Below, piece by piece: positions 33,001-42,772 of a DNA stretch of 50,687 bases. Both the position numbers and the translations under genes were made by a program. The notes beneath the pieces are model-generated. The model was not told where the DNA came from and did not search any database. It was given only the letters and a program-made list of their open reading frames with translations. Numbering within the stretch: position 1 is the stretch's first letter; each line of letters begins with the position of its first letter. Origin of the DNA: Chara braunii (lineage: Eukaryota; Streptophyta; Charophyceae; Charales; Characeae); the NCBI GenBank assembly GCA_003427395.1, contig BFEA01000056.1:2338236-2388922 (forward strand), in the 5' to 3' direction.

Positions 33001-35726
33001 GACTACATCATTGGTGGATCGTGTTGATGCGCATGGGGTGGTGCGGAGCTTTATGAGTGATTTACGAGTCGGATATTGGTGGTGATCTAATACTGTGTTG
33101 ATTTTGTACAGGCATGGTCATATCTATTTCTGCGCCTCAGATCAATACATAGTTGTGTGCTGGGATTGTAGTTTCTATAGAGTTTCTAATCAACAATGTA
33201 TGATCAGGGGTGTGTAACGTTTAGGCTTAAATTTTGAACGTGATCGAGAACGGGTGGGCAGCGGCCAGAGCACGGTAGGTGTTTTTATCATTGCAGTTTT
33301 CTATTTTTTGTATCTGGGTGTCATTTGTATGTAGGTAACGTAGTTGGCAGGTCCGTTTATGTTGGATTCTGGACACATGTGTGGTCAAGCCGGTGTCATG
33401 CGAATTGCTTACGTATGAATGTATGTGTAATTTTTGTTTCATTTATTGTATTTGCTTTAGGTGATTGATCGCGTGTATCATGTGACCAATCTTTCTAACA
33501 TTTGGTGTTATTCAATAAAAGATACAATTCACTGAGTTGCATCCTAAAAAAACTATTGTGGTTAATGAGTTAGTATTCTGTTAAGTAATCGCTTGTTTCG
33601 GGTTTATGTTAAATTTTTGATGTGGTCATCATATGATGACTGATCACATGTTTGTTGTGAATTGCACATATTGTTTAGTACTAGTCACTTGTTGTCTAGT
33701 GCGATGGTAGTATCGTACCTTTAGGAGCTCTATGCGTGTGTGTGTATGTTCTCGCGGTCAACTATGGGAGTTTGTGCATCGAGTTTTATAACGTGATAGT
33801 GCCATATTTTTCGGAAGATTGCGCATATGTGTGTATGATCTCGCAATTTAGTCATGGGGAATCCATGACTTCGTGTTTCTTAATGGTTTTATTTTTAGTA
33901 TTTCGAATGTTGTGCGCGCAGTTGATATGAGAAAAAATTAACAAATAAAGCTGGTAAAAAATCGAGCAGTGTAGTCGCAATTATGGGCAATGCATGCGTG
34001 GGGGACCTGTCTATACACATTCCTATAGTTCGTTAACTAGGTGTATACAACGGTCGCTTTGTTCGTACAAGTGGGTTCTACGATAGTAAGTCTTTAGTTT
34101 TGGTTTCAGGGTCTTGTTAGCTATTTAGTGCGAATTATTTTCCTACTTTATACGGTGACTACGGGCGGGTTTATTGCAGGTGGGAAAGAGAAAAAATAAC
34201 ATATCCTTGTTTTGGTATGTTATCGCAGGTTTATCGCAGGATGGTAAGGGCCAGGGAGGGGGGAGAGAGAAAGAAAGCGATCACTCAGATATTTCAATAT
34301 ATAAGTACATGCTCAAGTGAGAGAGAAAGTGTGTATCAATATCATCATCATTTTGCTATTACCGATACTAGTTGGTATTATTATTACTACAAATATTCTT
34401 AATATTTATTATTAACACAATCTACATTCGTAGAAACGTCACGAATCTCGACCAGACAGAAGAAAGCAAAAAGGCCAAGAATGTGTGGACAGGCAGGCAG
34501 TCGGGGGAATTCGCAGTGAGGAGGGGAATTCTGCAGTTGGAAAAATGAGAAGGACGGGGAATGTGTGGCCAAAGAAAGCCAGTTAGCAAAAGACGGGATA
34601 GGGAGCTACGAGTGGGTATGTTCCACGAGATATATATCTCGGTCTGTTTTGAGACTAGCAGATATCACATCAGTTGATCATGCCTAGGGACATGACTACA
34701 GAGCACCGGCGGTAGCATACTATGGGTAGGTGGGGGATCCTATTCGGTAGGGGAGTCTGACGGATACATGTTTAATTAAAAAAAATATATAGCCATTCAT
34801 GTACTAAAAAAGAATATCAATATGCAACTTTCCTCATACAGGAAGCGAAATAGAAGAGAGAAAAAGAAGAAAAAGGCACCTCAAAGGGATTTAAAAAACA
34901 AAACTTTGCAAGAAAATACGACAAAAGGTATTATGTTATGAAGTCAATGAAATTCGAGATAAAAAACGAAGGAGCCAGGTGGTTAATTTGTGCACAGAAA
35001 TCTTCATATATCAGAGATGGCGGGGCTGTGGCCGGGAAGGGTGACGGGAATGTGGTGTGGCGATGGTTTTTTTTTCAGGTGTATGGTGCATATAGAGTTA
35101 TGAGGTATAACTGAGAGAGGTGGAGGCGGGGATGGTGGTGGGGGGGTGGATAGGAATGTGTTTTTTTTAGGTGTAAGGTGAATATATAGTGATGGTATGG
35201 TAAGAGTAGGGTTGTGATAGACATAGGTGGGGAGGGGGTGGAGGTGGGGAGGTTGGTAGCCGTACAAAAATGGTTAGGCAGGGTGGTCGTATTGGGAGTG
35301 GTATAGCATTTCGGTCGTGTCTCCAGGATTAACCATGGTAGATTTAGCTGATCTAAGCTCATTGTGGCAAATGCATGATTATTACTTCCTTACACTCAGG
35401 TGGGGAGTCTACCCATACCATTGTATCAAGGTTCAAGAGCCAGTGTGTGTTTAATGAGATAAATTGCAAAGCAATTGCACAACCTGGCCAAGCCAGGAAC
35501 AGTATAGAAACACATAGCATGCAATGTCACAAAGAAAGCCCAGTATCATGCTATTTAATCATATCGGTCACCATCGTACACCTACAGCCATTGCTCACAT
35601 TCTTCAATTATCACCAAGCCATTTGCGGTTCACAGGGGGGAGCGAGAGAGAGAGGGGGGGAGGGAAAGGAGGAGTAGGGAAGGGGGACAGTAAAAAAAGA
35701 AGAGGAGAACCTTCTTCGACAGGACC
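33001..35726. other. AT-rich to G/T-rich non-coding region
   Basis: No supported gene. The plus strand is rich in G and T, with short low-complexity pieces (a gtgtgtgt run near 33,735, purine tracts near 34,255 and 34,850, GGTGGAGG-like runs at 35,110-35,250, and G/A runs at 35,635-35,690). Short open frames here are proline- or histidine-rich shadows of these tracts. Confidence 0.5.
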
Positions 35727-37028
35727 AATTTCCAGATTCGAGGAAGAAGGGTGGCGCGTTCCTGAAGCGCTTTTCGCCGTTTGCGCCGAACGGCTCATCA
35801 GAGGGAGAGACAAGACGAGAGTATACTGCAGGAATGGGTGGCATCCTACATCCACGGGCCCAATCGCCAGAGGAGTAGGGCATCCCGAGCAGTGAGTTTG
35901 GGTGAATGAGGTGGATGTGTGTGGGGTATAGAAATTGCAGGTAATAGTCGGGAGGTGTTACGTGGCGGGGGATTATGTGTGCGTTGGGCATATAGTATGA
36001 GGTATAGGGCAAGTTGTAGGATATATAGGGGGGTCGCGATTGTAAGGAGCAGGTAGGGGGAGAGTAGGATTGTATCATAGTTACCGCGTGTGCATTGATC
36101 TCCGCATCAGTAATGTGTTCGTCATTAGCTGGGGCCATCGCTGCCATCTCCAAAGGAGCAGTCTTGCGCGCGTGTAAACGTAGTGCGATGTCAGGCCCGA
36201 TATGGATTCTGGTCACGTTGTGTGCCCAGGATCTGCTATCACTAGGTGCCTGAAGCAACAATACCGGGTGGGCTCCGTCGGTTCGCAGATGCTATTACGG
36301 AGGCAAGTCGCGTCGGAGTTGTGCAGATTGCGCAAGTTCGGCGCCAGGATTACTGATAGCGAGAGGGCGCTTAATGGGTGCCAGGAGTTCCTAAAATAGG
36401 CATTCTGAGAGTCGGAGGCGCGGGGAGTAGTGCGTAGGGCGGGAGGTTTCAGTTCGTGGCCGTGTTCTGTATTCAATAAGGTGGGCGGCCTTTTTTAGGA
36501 GGGGGTTATACTGTAGGAAGGGATTCTTGGCGGACCAAGAGTGTTATATTTTTTGTAGGGGTTGTCGGGGTTTGCTTGTTTGTGGGGGTAATGTTTTGTC
36601 TGATCTGTATTTTCTAACTCGTTTTTTTTAGGGGCACGTATTTGGTTCTCTGCCGATTTTTCGTGCACAGTGGGGCGTGGTCGCCCTTGTCATGCGGGCA
36701 AGTTGACATTTCGTAATTTGTGTCGTAGCTGCTTCCTTTTTTGTTTTATCTAGTTCAGTTTCGGATAGTGCGTGTTATTCTTTTGCAGCAGTGAAAAAGT
36801 TCTTAGGTAATTGAGTTTCCGGGATCAGTTGTTTTTTTTGTGGGGGGGTGGTGATTTAAAAAAAAAAAAAATAGGGGGCTAAGGGTGGATTACAAGGGGT
36901 AGTAGTGCTATCCTCTATGCTGGATTTTGCGTTATTACTGTTAGAGGAGTTCTATGTGGGTATATGTCATGTGGCTGTTTATTTGAGCTGTTGTGAGCTG
37001 ATGGTGGGCTGTATATACTGTATAGAGA
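35727..37028 (-). mobile_element. PLE terminal unit, copy 1 (minus strand)
   Basis: About 1.3 kb, reverse complement of 48,273-49,597 with high identity (about 97 percent over 36,200-36,480). The outer boundary is sharp: similarity ends at aatttccag (35,727-35,735). Its inner end is cut by the sequencing adapter at 37,029. A deletion of about 31 bp relative to copy 2 lies near 36,541. A frame of more than 170 codons is open in both copies, but most differences change the amino acid, so I see no sign of coding constraint. Confidence 0.75.
35772..35801 (-). ncRNA. Hammerhead-ribozyme-like core, copy 1
   Basis: On the minus strand CTGATGAG is followed by CCGTT, the loop CGGCGCA, AACGG, then C and GAAA. 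With the flanking G-C pair this is a perfect 6-bp stem II between the two invariant core segments of a hammerhead ribozyme. The stem I partner and the U-H cleavage site could not be placed with confidence, so activity is not claimed. Hammerheads are known from Penelope-like elements. Confidence 0.55.
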
Positions 37029-37066
37029 CTGTCTCTTATACACATCTAGATGTGTATAAGAGACAG
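37029..37066. other. Nextera mate-pair junction adapter (artefact)
   Basis: CTGTCTCTTATACACATCT joined directly to AGATGTGTATAAGAGACAG: two Tn5 mosaic ends back to back, the circularisation junction of Nextera mate-pair libraries. It is not genomic. A frame across it gives the contaminant peptide SYTHLDVYKRQ. Confidence 0.98.
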
Positions 37067-37101
37067 GGTAGGGGGAGAGTAGGATTGTATCATAGTTACC
37101 G
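37067..37101. other. Chimeric 35-bp tail duplicated from 36,052-36,086
   Basis: These 35 bases after the adapter are identical to 36,052-36,086. This is what a circularised fragment spanning 36,052-37,028 would give when read through its junction. Confidence 0.93.
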
Positions 37102-37141
37102 NNNNNNNNNNNNNNNNNNNNNNNNNNNNNNNNNNNNNNNN
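37102..37141. other. Assembly gap of 40 N
   Basis: A short N run between the adapter chimera and a (TG)n tract. The true sequence to the right of 37,028 is unknown. Confidence 0.99.
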
Positions 37142-37215
<74 letters not shown>

Positions 37216-37236
37216 CGTGTGTGTGTGTGTGTGTGT
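37142..37236. repeat. (TG)n microsatellite
   Basis: Nearly pure TG dinucleotides with one interruption (gtatgcgtg at 37,211-37,219), directly right of the gap. Confidence 0.97.
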
Positions 37237-37519
37237 CATAGAGTAGTTGTTTTTTTTAATTTTTTCAAAGTCGCGGGCCAACCCCCTTGCCCTCCACACT
37301 TCGGACTTGGATCCATATCACGCATCACCACACATAAAACCCGCACCCTCTAAAAAGTGTCCATGAATTTTTTTTTCCTTATAAAAAGTTAAACTACCAC
37401 TACCCCCGCCTTCTGAAATTCGGAGGGACTGGTAACATAGGTTCATGAGGCCTACTGGTAGCACAGTGGGGAGAGTTGGCAAACAGCAAAAATGTGCATG
37501 CATCGAATTGCCGCTGTGA

Positions 37520-38290
37520 TATTTTTTCGCAGTTGAAATGATTTTTTTTAATTTCTTAAATATTTTTCCTGAAGAGATCACGTTGAAATCTACCTACCCT
37601 CCCATTTTCAAATTTCTTGACCTTTTGCTTTCGGTGCAAAAAATCGCTGAAGTTGGGGTAGTTCTCCTTTTGGGCCATACGTGGTAAAGTGGCAACAATA
37701 GGAAGTGGGACGATTTGGCGCGGCATTTATTTCATGATCTTAAATATTTTTTGAAAATTTTAAAATATTTTTCGTGGAAATATCACGACCAAGTCTACAG
37801 GCCCTTCAATTTGCAGAGTTGTGGAGTCATCCGTTTGAGCACAAGAACTCGCGGAAGTTGGGGTACTTTTCCCGTTGCCCGACACGTGATAGAGCAACAA
37901 AAAACATAAAAAAAAGAATATAGGACGAATTGACACGATATTTATTTCACGATCTTAGTTTTTTTTTTTTTTTTTTAATACTTTTCGTGGAAATAACACG
38001 ACCAAACCTACAGGCCCTTCAATTTTCAGTGTTGTGGAGTCATTCTTCTGAGCGCAAAAAATCGCGAAGCTTAGGGTACTTTTTCCGTTCGCCAACACGT
38101 GCCAGAATGACAAAAATGGAGAATGCAACGAAACGGCGCGGCATTTATTTCACGGACTAGTTCTTTTTTTCATTTTTTTGATATTTTTTCTGAAAATATC
38201 ACAATGTAATCTACAGGATCTCAAATTTTCATATTTTTTTCATTCATTCTTCTGAGCGCAAAAAATCGCCAATGTTGGCACTTAAAAATT
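37520..38290. repeat. Diverged tandem satellite, unit about 203-215 bp
   Basis: About three and a half units. Landmarks ATTTATTTCA fall at 37,725, 37,940 and 38,143. Each unit has a T-rich stretch, a cgtggaaat-tcacgacc-like block, tctacaggcccttcaatttt, and a gcaaaaaatcgc-gaagttggggta block. No coding content. Confidence 0.85.
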
Positions 38291-38432
38291 GTGGGACTGG
38301 ACCCACCTGCCACACTGTCCAATGTTAGGGTTTGGACACACAGGCACATCCTGTCCTGCCAACTGCCTGACGTCAGATACACTTCATAAAAAAGGAGTCC
38401 ACAAAACCACACAGGGACCCAGCTCACCTGAG

Positions 38433-38485
38433 TGGTATCAGAGCAGGCAGTTGCGTATCTCAAATCTGTGTGTGGGTTCAAACCC
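38433..38485 (+). other. tRNA-like / primer-site motif
   Basis: TGGTATCAGAGC (38,433-38,444) matches the plant initiator tRNA-Met primer-binding site. Forty-two bases downstream GGTTCAAACCC (38,475-38,485) fits a Pol III B box and T-arm, with an anticodon-arm-like TTG/CAA hairpin between. It could be the PBS of an LTR-element remnant or the tRNA-related head of a SINE. No full tRNA cloverleaf can be closed because the 5' acceptor strand is missing. Confidence 0.45.
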
Positions 38486-38526
38486 TAACGGCAACCATTA
38501 GCAGCGAACGTCATAATATAATATTT

Positions 38527-38550
38527 GTGCGTGTGTGTGTGTGTGTGTGT
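38527..38550. repeat. (GT)n microsatellite
   Basis: Short GT run followed by G-rich sequence. Confidence 0.9.
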
Positions 38551-38639
38551 GGGTGGGCGGGCGGGTGTGGGCCCGGTGCGGCTGCCGGCCACGCCCGTGC
38601 ACCCACCCAAATGCCTTTTGCCAAAACTGCGACACAACG

Positions 38640-38960
38640 ACACTGCCTCGAAAGCGGGGAACAAAAAAAAAAAAAAAGGGTAGGAAACGACACACAAAGC
38701 GGGCAACCTAAAAAAAACAGGAGGCGAACGACACGGGGGGAACATAAACAAAAATAAAAACTGCCGAAAACGACATTGCCTCGAAAGCGGGGAGCGAAAA
38801 CAAAAAAAACGGGCGGGAAACAGCACACAAAGCGGGGAACCAAAAAAACAGGCGGCGAACGACACGGGGGGAACGAAACGGGCGGGAAACAACACACAAA
38901 GCGGGGAACCAAAAAAACAGGCGATGAACGACACGGGGGGAATGAAAACCGAGAGCCAAA
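38640..38960. repeat. A-rich minisatellite, 69-bp based unit
   Basis: The landmark CACACAAAGCGGG occurs at 38,691, 38,824 and 38,893. The last two units (69 bp) share gcggggaaccaaaaaaacaggcg and gaacgacacggggggaa. Adjacent A-runs and aacgacac-like pieces continue to about 39,050. Confidence 0.8.
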
Positions 38961-39959
38961 AGCGCGCGACGAAAAAGAAAAAAAAAAACTCCGGAAAACG
39001 ACACGGCCGACACGACGAAGAAGGAAAAAAAAGCCACCGGAAAACGACGCGATGAAAAAGAAAAAGAAAAAAGAAAGTCAGTGGCCGCTTATCGAATGGC
39101 GGGCGCTTCAACATATTCACTCGCATCTACGCCCGCCTCCGCCTGGCCCCGTGGGCGCGCTCTCTCGTTTAGTAGCGCGCTGTGAACATTTCGGTACGCT
39201 CGCCCCATGCACACTCCCCCGCCCTCGATCGCCTTCATCCGTCGGCACGCACCGAAACTTTGACCCGATTCCGGCGCGTGGCGGACCATCGACCTCCCCC
39301 CTGGGGCCATTGCTGCTTAAGGGGTAGGATAATCAAATTATGGACAAACACGAAATATGTGGATTTGGGTGGCGAACGGACGAGCGCTAATGTATGCGCT
39401 AATTCGCAAAGCAATGAGCTCCACTTCGGCGGGGCGTAGCGCTAATAGCGATTAGGGTTACGATTAGCGCTCGGTCGGGGCATATCTACGTACGTCGGCT
39501 GAAACTATTACTATCATGGATACAAGTATCGACATTACCAAGCTCGGGTGGAATAGGCCGGCACATGCTGACCGTGGATAGGGAGAAGGTAGGGAAGGAA
39601 GGGAAGGTGGAGGGCTGAGCAGACCAGAGATATGGTGGTCAGACCGAAGCAGGGTATATGAAGGTGTGGCTGGGGAAATCAAAAAGGGGAATGGTTTGCT
39701 TCATCGACGACATCCAATCATGTTATCTCTTCAGCTTCGTAAAACCAACATAAGGCAAAGGGCGTCCACTTTACAAGGGGATGGTAATACCAACTTGAAG
39801 ACCTTCATCCTCATGCTCGACTGCGAGGATTCGACTGTTGCTGTACTACGTTCCCACATGCCAGAGGATACAAGTTTCGTTAACTGAAGAGAGGTATACT
39901 CTCTAACCTAGAGGCCTTGGATTAGAGGTCCTTCTGACTTTGACCTAATTTAAAACACA
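38961..39959. other. No supported gene
   Basis: A low-complexity A/G tract to about 39,080, then mixed sequence. A small inverted repeat agcgctaat...attagcgct lies at about 39,438-39,472. Short frames have no family resemblance. Confidence 0.5.
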
Positions 39960-40874
39960 ATGACCTCAAGTGAGGTGGAAGCTTCGAGTAAGAACGTTAT
40001 CCTGTTGGTTAGATACCGCAGGGGGTTTATGTGCTTAGTTATATTAATTTTGGTAGGAATTGCAATTGCTCATCGAACCATGGCTTCCTCCGGAAATTCG
40101 TTGACACAGGATAATACACCAATCACACTCTCCTCCCCCCCATCGGATACTGAGAAGGAAAGAGTCAAAAACCTGTTGAACGCGTGTTTCATAGATGTGA
40201 TTCTTCCTCATTGGTTGGCCCCAAGCTCGGTAACGACGGGGGAAGATTTTGTGAAGGTGGTTATTAATCCGGATTTAGTCAAACTCCAGGCTGATTGGCT
40301 GAAAGAACATGCAGTCTCGATCTTTTTTGGGAACGATTCCTCCTCCCTTCTGATAGAGGTCAAAAACAGGTTGGTTTGCATCTATGAAAATGGATGGGCA
40401 ACCTCACGAGACACGGGAGTCCCCCTAAAGAGGGGTCTATTTCGGAATGAGGGGAGTAATCTAGCCTCGTATGTAGCTTCGGCCAAACAAATAGCCCAGT
40501 GGATGTTAAAGAAACGAGAGGATCGAATTGAAATAGAAGATGGTATTGCATATTCCGTTTCCTTTCGCCCTTGGATGTCCGAGAAGGAATTGTCGGATTG
40601 GCGCGATGCCATGAGACAGAAAGAAAATTGGGTTCATTGCCTGGCCGTTTCGGTTTCAGCAGTGGGTCCATTGAAAGGGGCTATCGAAGACGCTTTTGGG
40701 AAGGTGATCCAAGATCACCCCCCATTTAAGAAACCCCTCTCTTCGGACCTTCGCAACATCAGATTCGACTTGGCCCCAACGACAAAGTTGAAATATAAGA
40801 AGAAGTTGATCTTAGACTTAGGTCTATTTGGTTCCCCTATGACACCCAACCTCACGCCCAACGCGACTTCCTGA
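39960..40874 (+). CDS. LINE ORF1-like protein fragment (DUF4283-like), truncated by LTR
   Basis: A 304-codon open frame; translation more likely begins at the internal ATG at 40,080 (MASSGNSLTQ), because the 40 codons before it encode a hydrophobic stretch atypical of the rest. The body includes DRIEIEDGIAYSVSFRPWMSEKEL, then NWVHCLAVSVSAVGPL and IEDAFGKVIQ...IRFDLAP. This pattern recalls the N-terminal nucleic-acid-binding module of plant LINE ORF1 proteins, by general resemblance only. The last few codons and the stop come from the inverted Gypsy-2 LTR that begins at about 40,855, so the C-terminus, where a zinc knuckle would be expected, is missing. No ORF2 follows. Confidence 0.45.
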   Translation: MTSSEVEASSKNVILLVRYRRGFMCLVILILVGIAIAHRTMASSGNSLTQDNTPITLSSPPSDTEKERVKNLLNACFIDVILPHWLAPSSVTTGEDFVKVVINPDLVKLQADWLKEHAVSIFFGNDSSSLLIEVKNRLVCIYENGWATSRDTGVPLKRGLFRNEGSNLASYVASAKQIAQWMLKKREDRIEIEDGIAYSVSFRPWMSEKELSDWRDAMRQKENWVHCLAVSVSAVGPLKGAIEDAFGKVIQDHPPFKKPLSSDLRNIRFDLAPTTKLKYKKKLILDLGLFGSPMTPNLTPNATS

Positions 40875-41530
40875 TCGGAGTGAGATGGGGGCCCGAAAGT
40901 GCGAAAAGGGGGGTGTGCCAAGGATTTTAGGAAAGTGGGGGTGGAGTTTCAGGTCGAAACTGAGATCTCCTGTGTGCAAGATGGTAGGCACAAGCCTTAG
41001 ACGCGTCCGGCCTTTACGTCGTGGAAAATGGAGATACCATCTTCGCTGGCTCTGTCGCAGGAACGGATGCGAATTTGGTGGACCGGTGGAACGCTATGCG
41101 TGTCGCGCTGTCTCAACAGTTGTTGGCGTCGCTCGTAGCAAGCCTCGAAATCCGACGATTCTGGCCTCAGACGGAGGCTGTGCGCACGCTGCTCGGCTTC
41201 GAGCGTCTCGCTGGCACTCCACACACGCCGTGCGCGGCCAGTAGTGAGCTATGGAATTCCACAGTATTATTGTGAGCTGGTGATAGGGAAATTGATATTG
41301 ATAGCTACGAAACCCGGAGATATATAATATTGGGTATTACTGGTGTTGGGATAGTCCGGGATCCTAGGATCCCTACCTATAGCGCACTGAAAGTCCCCCT
41401 CACACTGTCGATCGTTTTCAGTTTGACAGGGATATTCAGGATTTCTCAGGTTCCCTCGCCGTCTAAGTCGTTCCCTCTCCCAGTATTCACGATATTCCGG
41501 ATCCCTTAAGCTTTCACGATCGGTGAAGCA
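40855..41530 (-). repeat. Inverted Gypsy-2-family LTR (solo or fragment)
   Basis: Reverse complement of 19,900-20,656. Shared landmarks are gatcgtgaaagcttaaggga near 41,520, aggatcctaggatccc near 41,370 and gatcaggaagtcgc near 40,870. No PBS, gag or pol adjoins it. No clear 5-bp target duplication was seen, so it may be a fragment and not a clean solo LTR. Confidence 0.75.
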
Positions 41531-42772
41531 ATGCTGTAGTCACCAGACGCACCATAGACTCGACGATATCCTCACTAGCACCTACATGAACATTTGGAAC
41601 ATCAGCACCCACCTTCGTTACGTATACAATGACCTAGCGTAGATATTCCCCATCGTGACCCAACCCAACTGCCAAGCGTAACATCAACTCTCCCCTGGCA
41701 TCGAGCTCATAATGCCGGATCTCATGCCTATCTACCGCACTTGTGAAATCGAACTCATGATCCAAGCGATAATCCCGAAGGTCGCACATCTCGAAAGCCA
41801 TGACGACGCGGTCCGCGATATGCCCGCGCGCAACAAGAAAAACCGACATGGCCAACAAAACTCTCAACTTAAATAGAACACGGCAGCGAGTATGCGTAGT
41901 CTTGGCACTAAGTGCGCAATAATAGAGATAACAACAACAATGAAGAGATGTGCCGATACAGAACTCCGCTACACGGACAAACAGAGGCCTGGTATGCTTA
42001 AATGGTAAAAAATAAATACTGCAAAGAGAACAAAATATTTTTTTAATCTAAAGTGATAAGACAACTAAGGCCAGGAGGACAGGCGACAACTAGTAATCGG
42101 ACCGACCCCCGCACACCAGGAGCTAAAGACACATGAAAAGACACGACCCTCAAAAGAAAACAAGCGGCCCAGAGTTGTGGTGGAATCTACTACAACGTTA
42201 ACTAAAATAACAGAACAAGATACTCCTCAGATCATTGAATACTTCAAGACTGATACTGTATAAATAAGGAAAAACGCGTCTACAACTCACATCGGACGCA
42301 GAACCAAAAAATAAAGTAAAAAATTAAAAAATAAAACAAACACAAACACAGACACCCCAACCGACACAGCCGCAGCTCATACAAATGAAACGACAACCCT
42401 CCCTGCGTCACTTCCTCCCTAACCTGACCTTTGCTTAACCTTTTTAACCAATGGAATGCAGGCTCAATGTAACACTGACATCGGGCAATGACAAACAACC
42501 CTGGGTCAGTCACCCCTCACCACCCACCAACAACTTACCCCTGCTATAAATTAAGAACGCACAGCCCCCTCTAAAAGCACCAACCGTGCACATGTACCAA
42601 ATAAATCCTTGCTAAAAACAAAAAGAAAATAAATAAACATAAAAGAGACACACATACACACACTGCAACCCCCCCCCCCCGACTCTATACCAACCAATGC
42701 CTGAATTTCGCACAGCTGGCACCAAGATACCACCAAAAATAGAAACCACACTCACAGAATGACATCTTACTG
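41531..42772. other. AT-rich region without recognisable gene
   Basis: Plus strand rich in A and C. No domain found in any frame. It may contain the 5' part of the following PLE-related unit; no boundary is visible. Confidence 0.5.

Noticed and set aside
35004-35362. Pro/His/Thr-rich minus-strand frames
   Set aside because: Complement of G/T-rich low-complexity sequence; no homology signal.
35604-36261. Minus-strand frame of about 216 codons in PLE terminal copy 1, also open in copy 2
   Set aside because: Differences between copies are mostly amino-acid-changing, so I do not call it a CDS, although a short 5' exon remains possible.
36905-37246. Reading frame across the adapter and N gap
   Set aside because: It encodes SYTHLDVYKRQ from the sequencing adapter, then N and TG repeats; artefact.
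38485-39126. Phe/Cys-rich minus-strand frame of 213 codons
   Set aside because: Complement of the A-rich minisatellite; composition entirely explained by the repeats.
39445-39460. gattagggttacg, resembling a telomere repeat
   Set aside because: A single partial unit inside an inverted repeat; no array.
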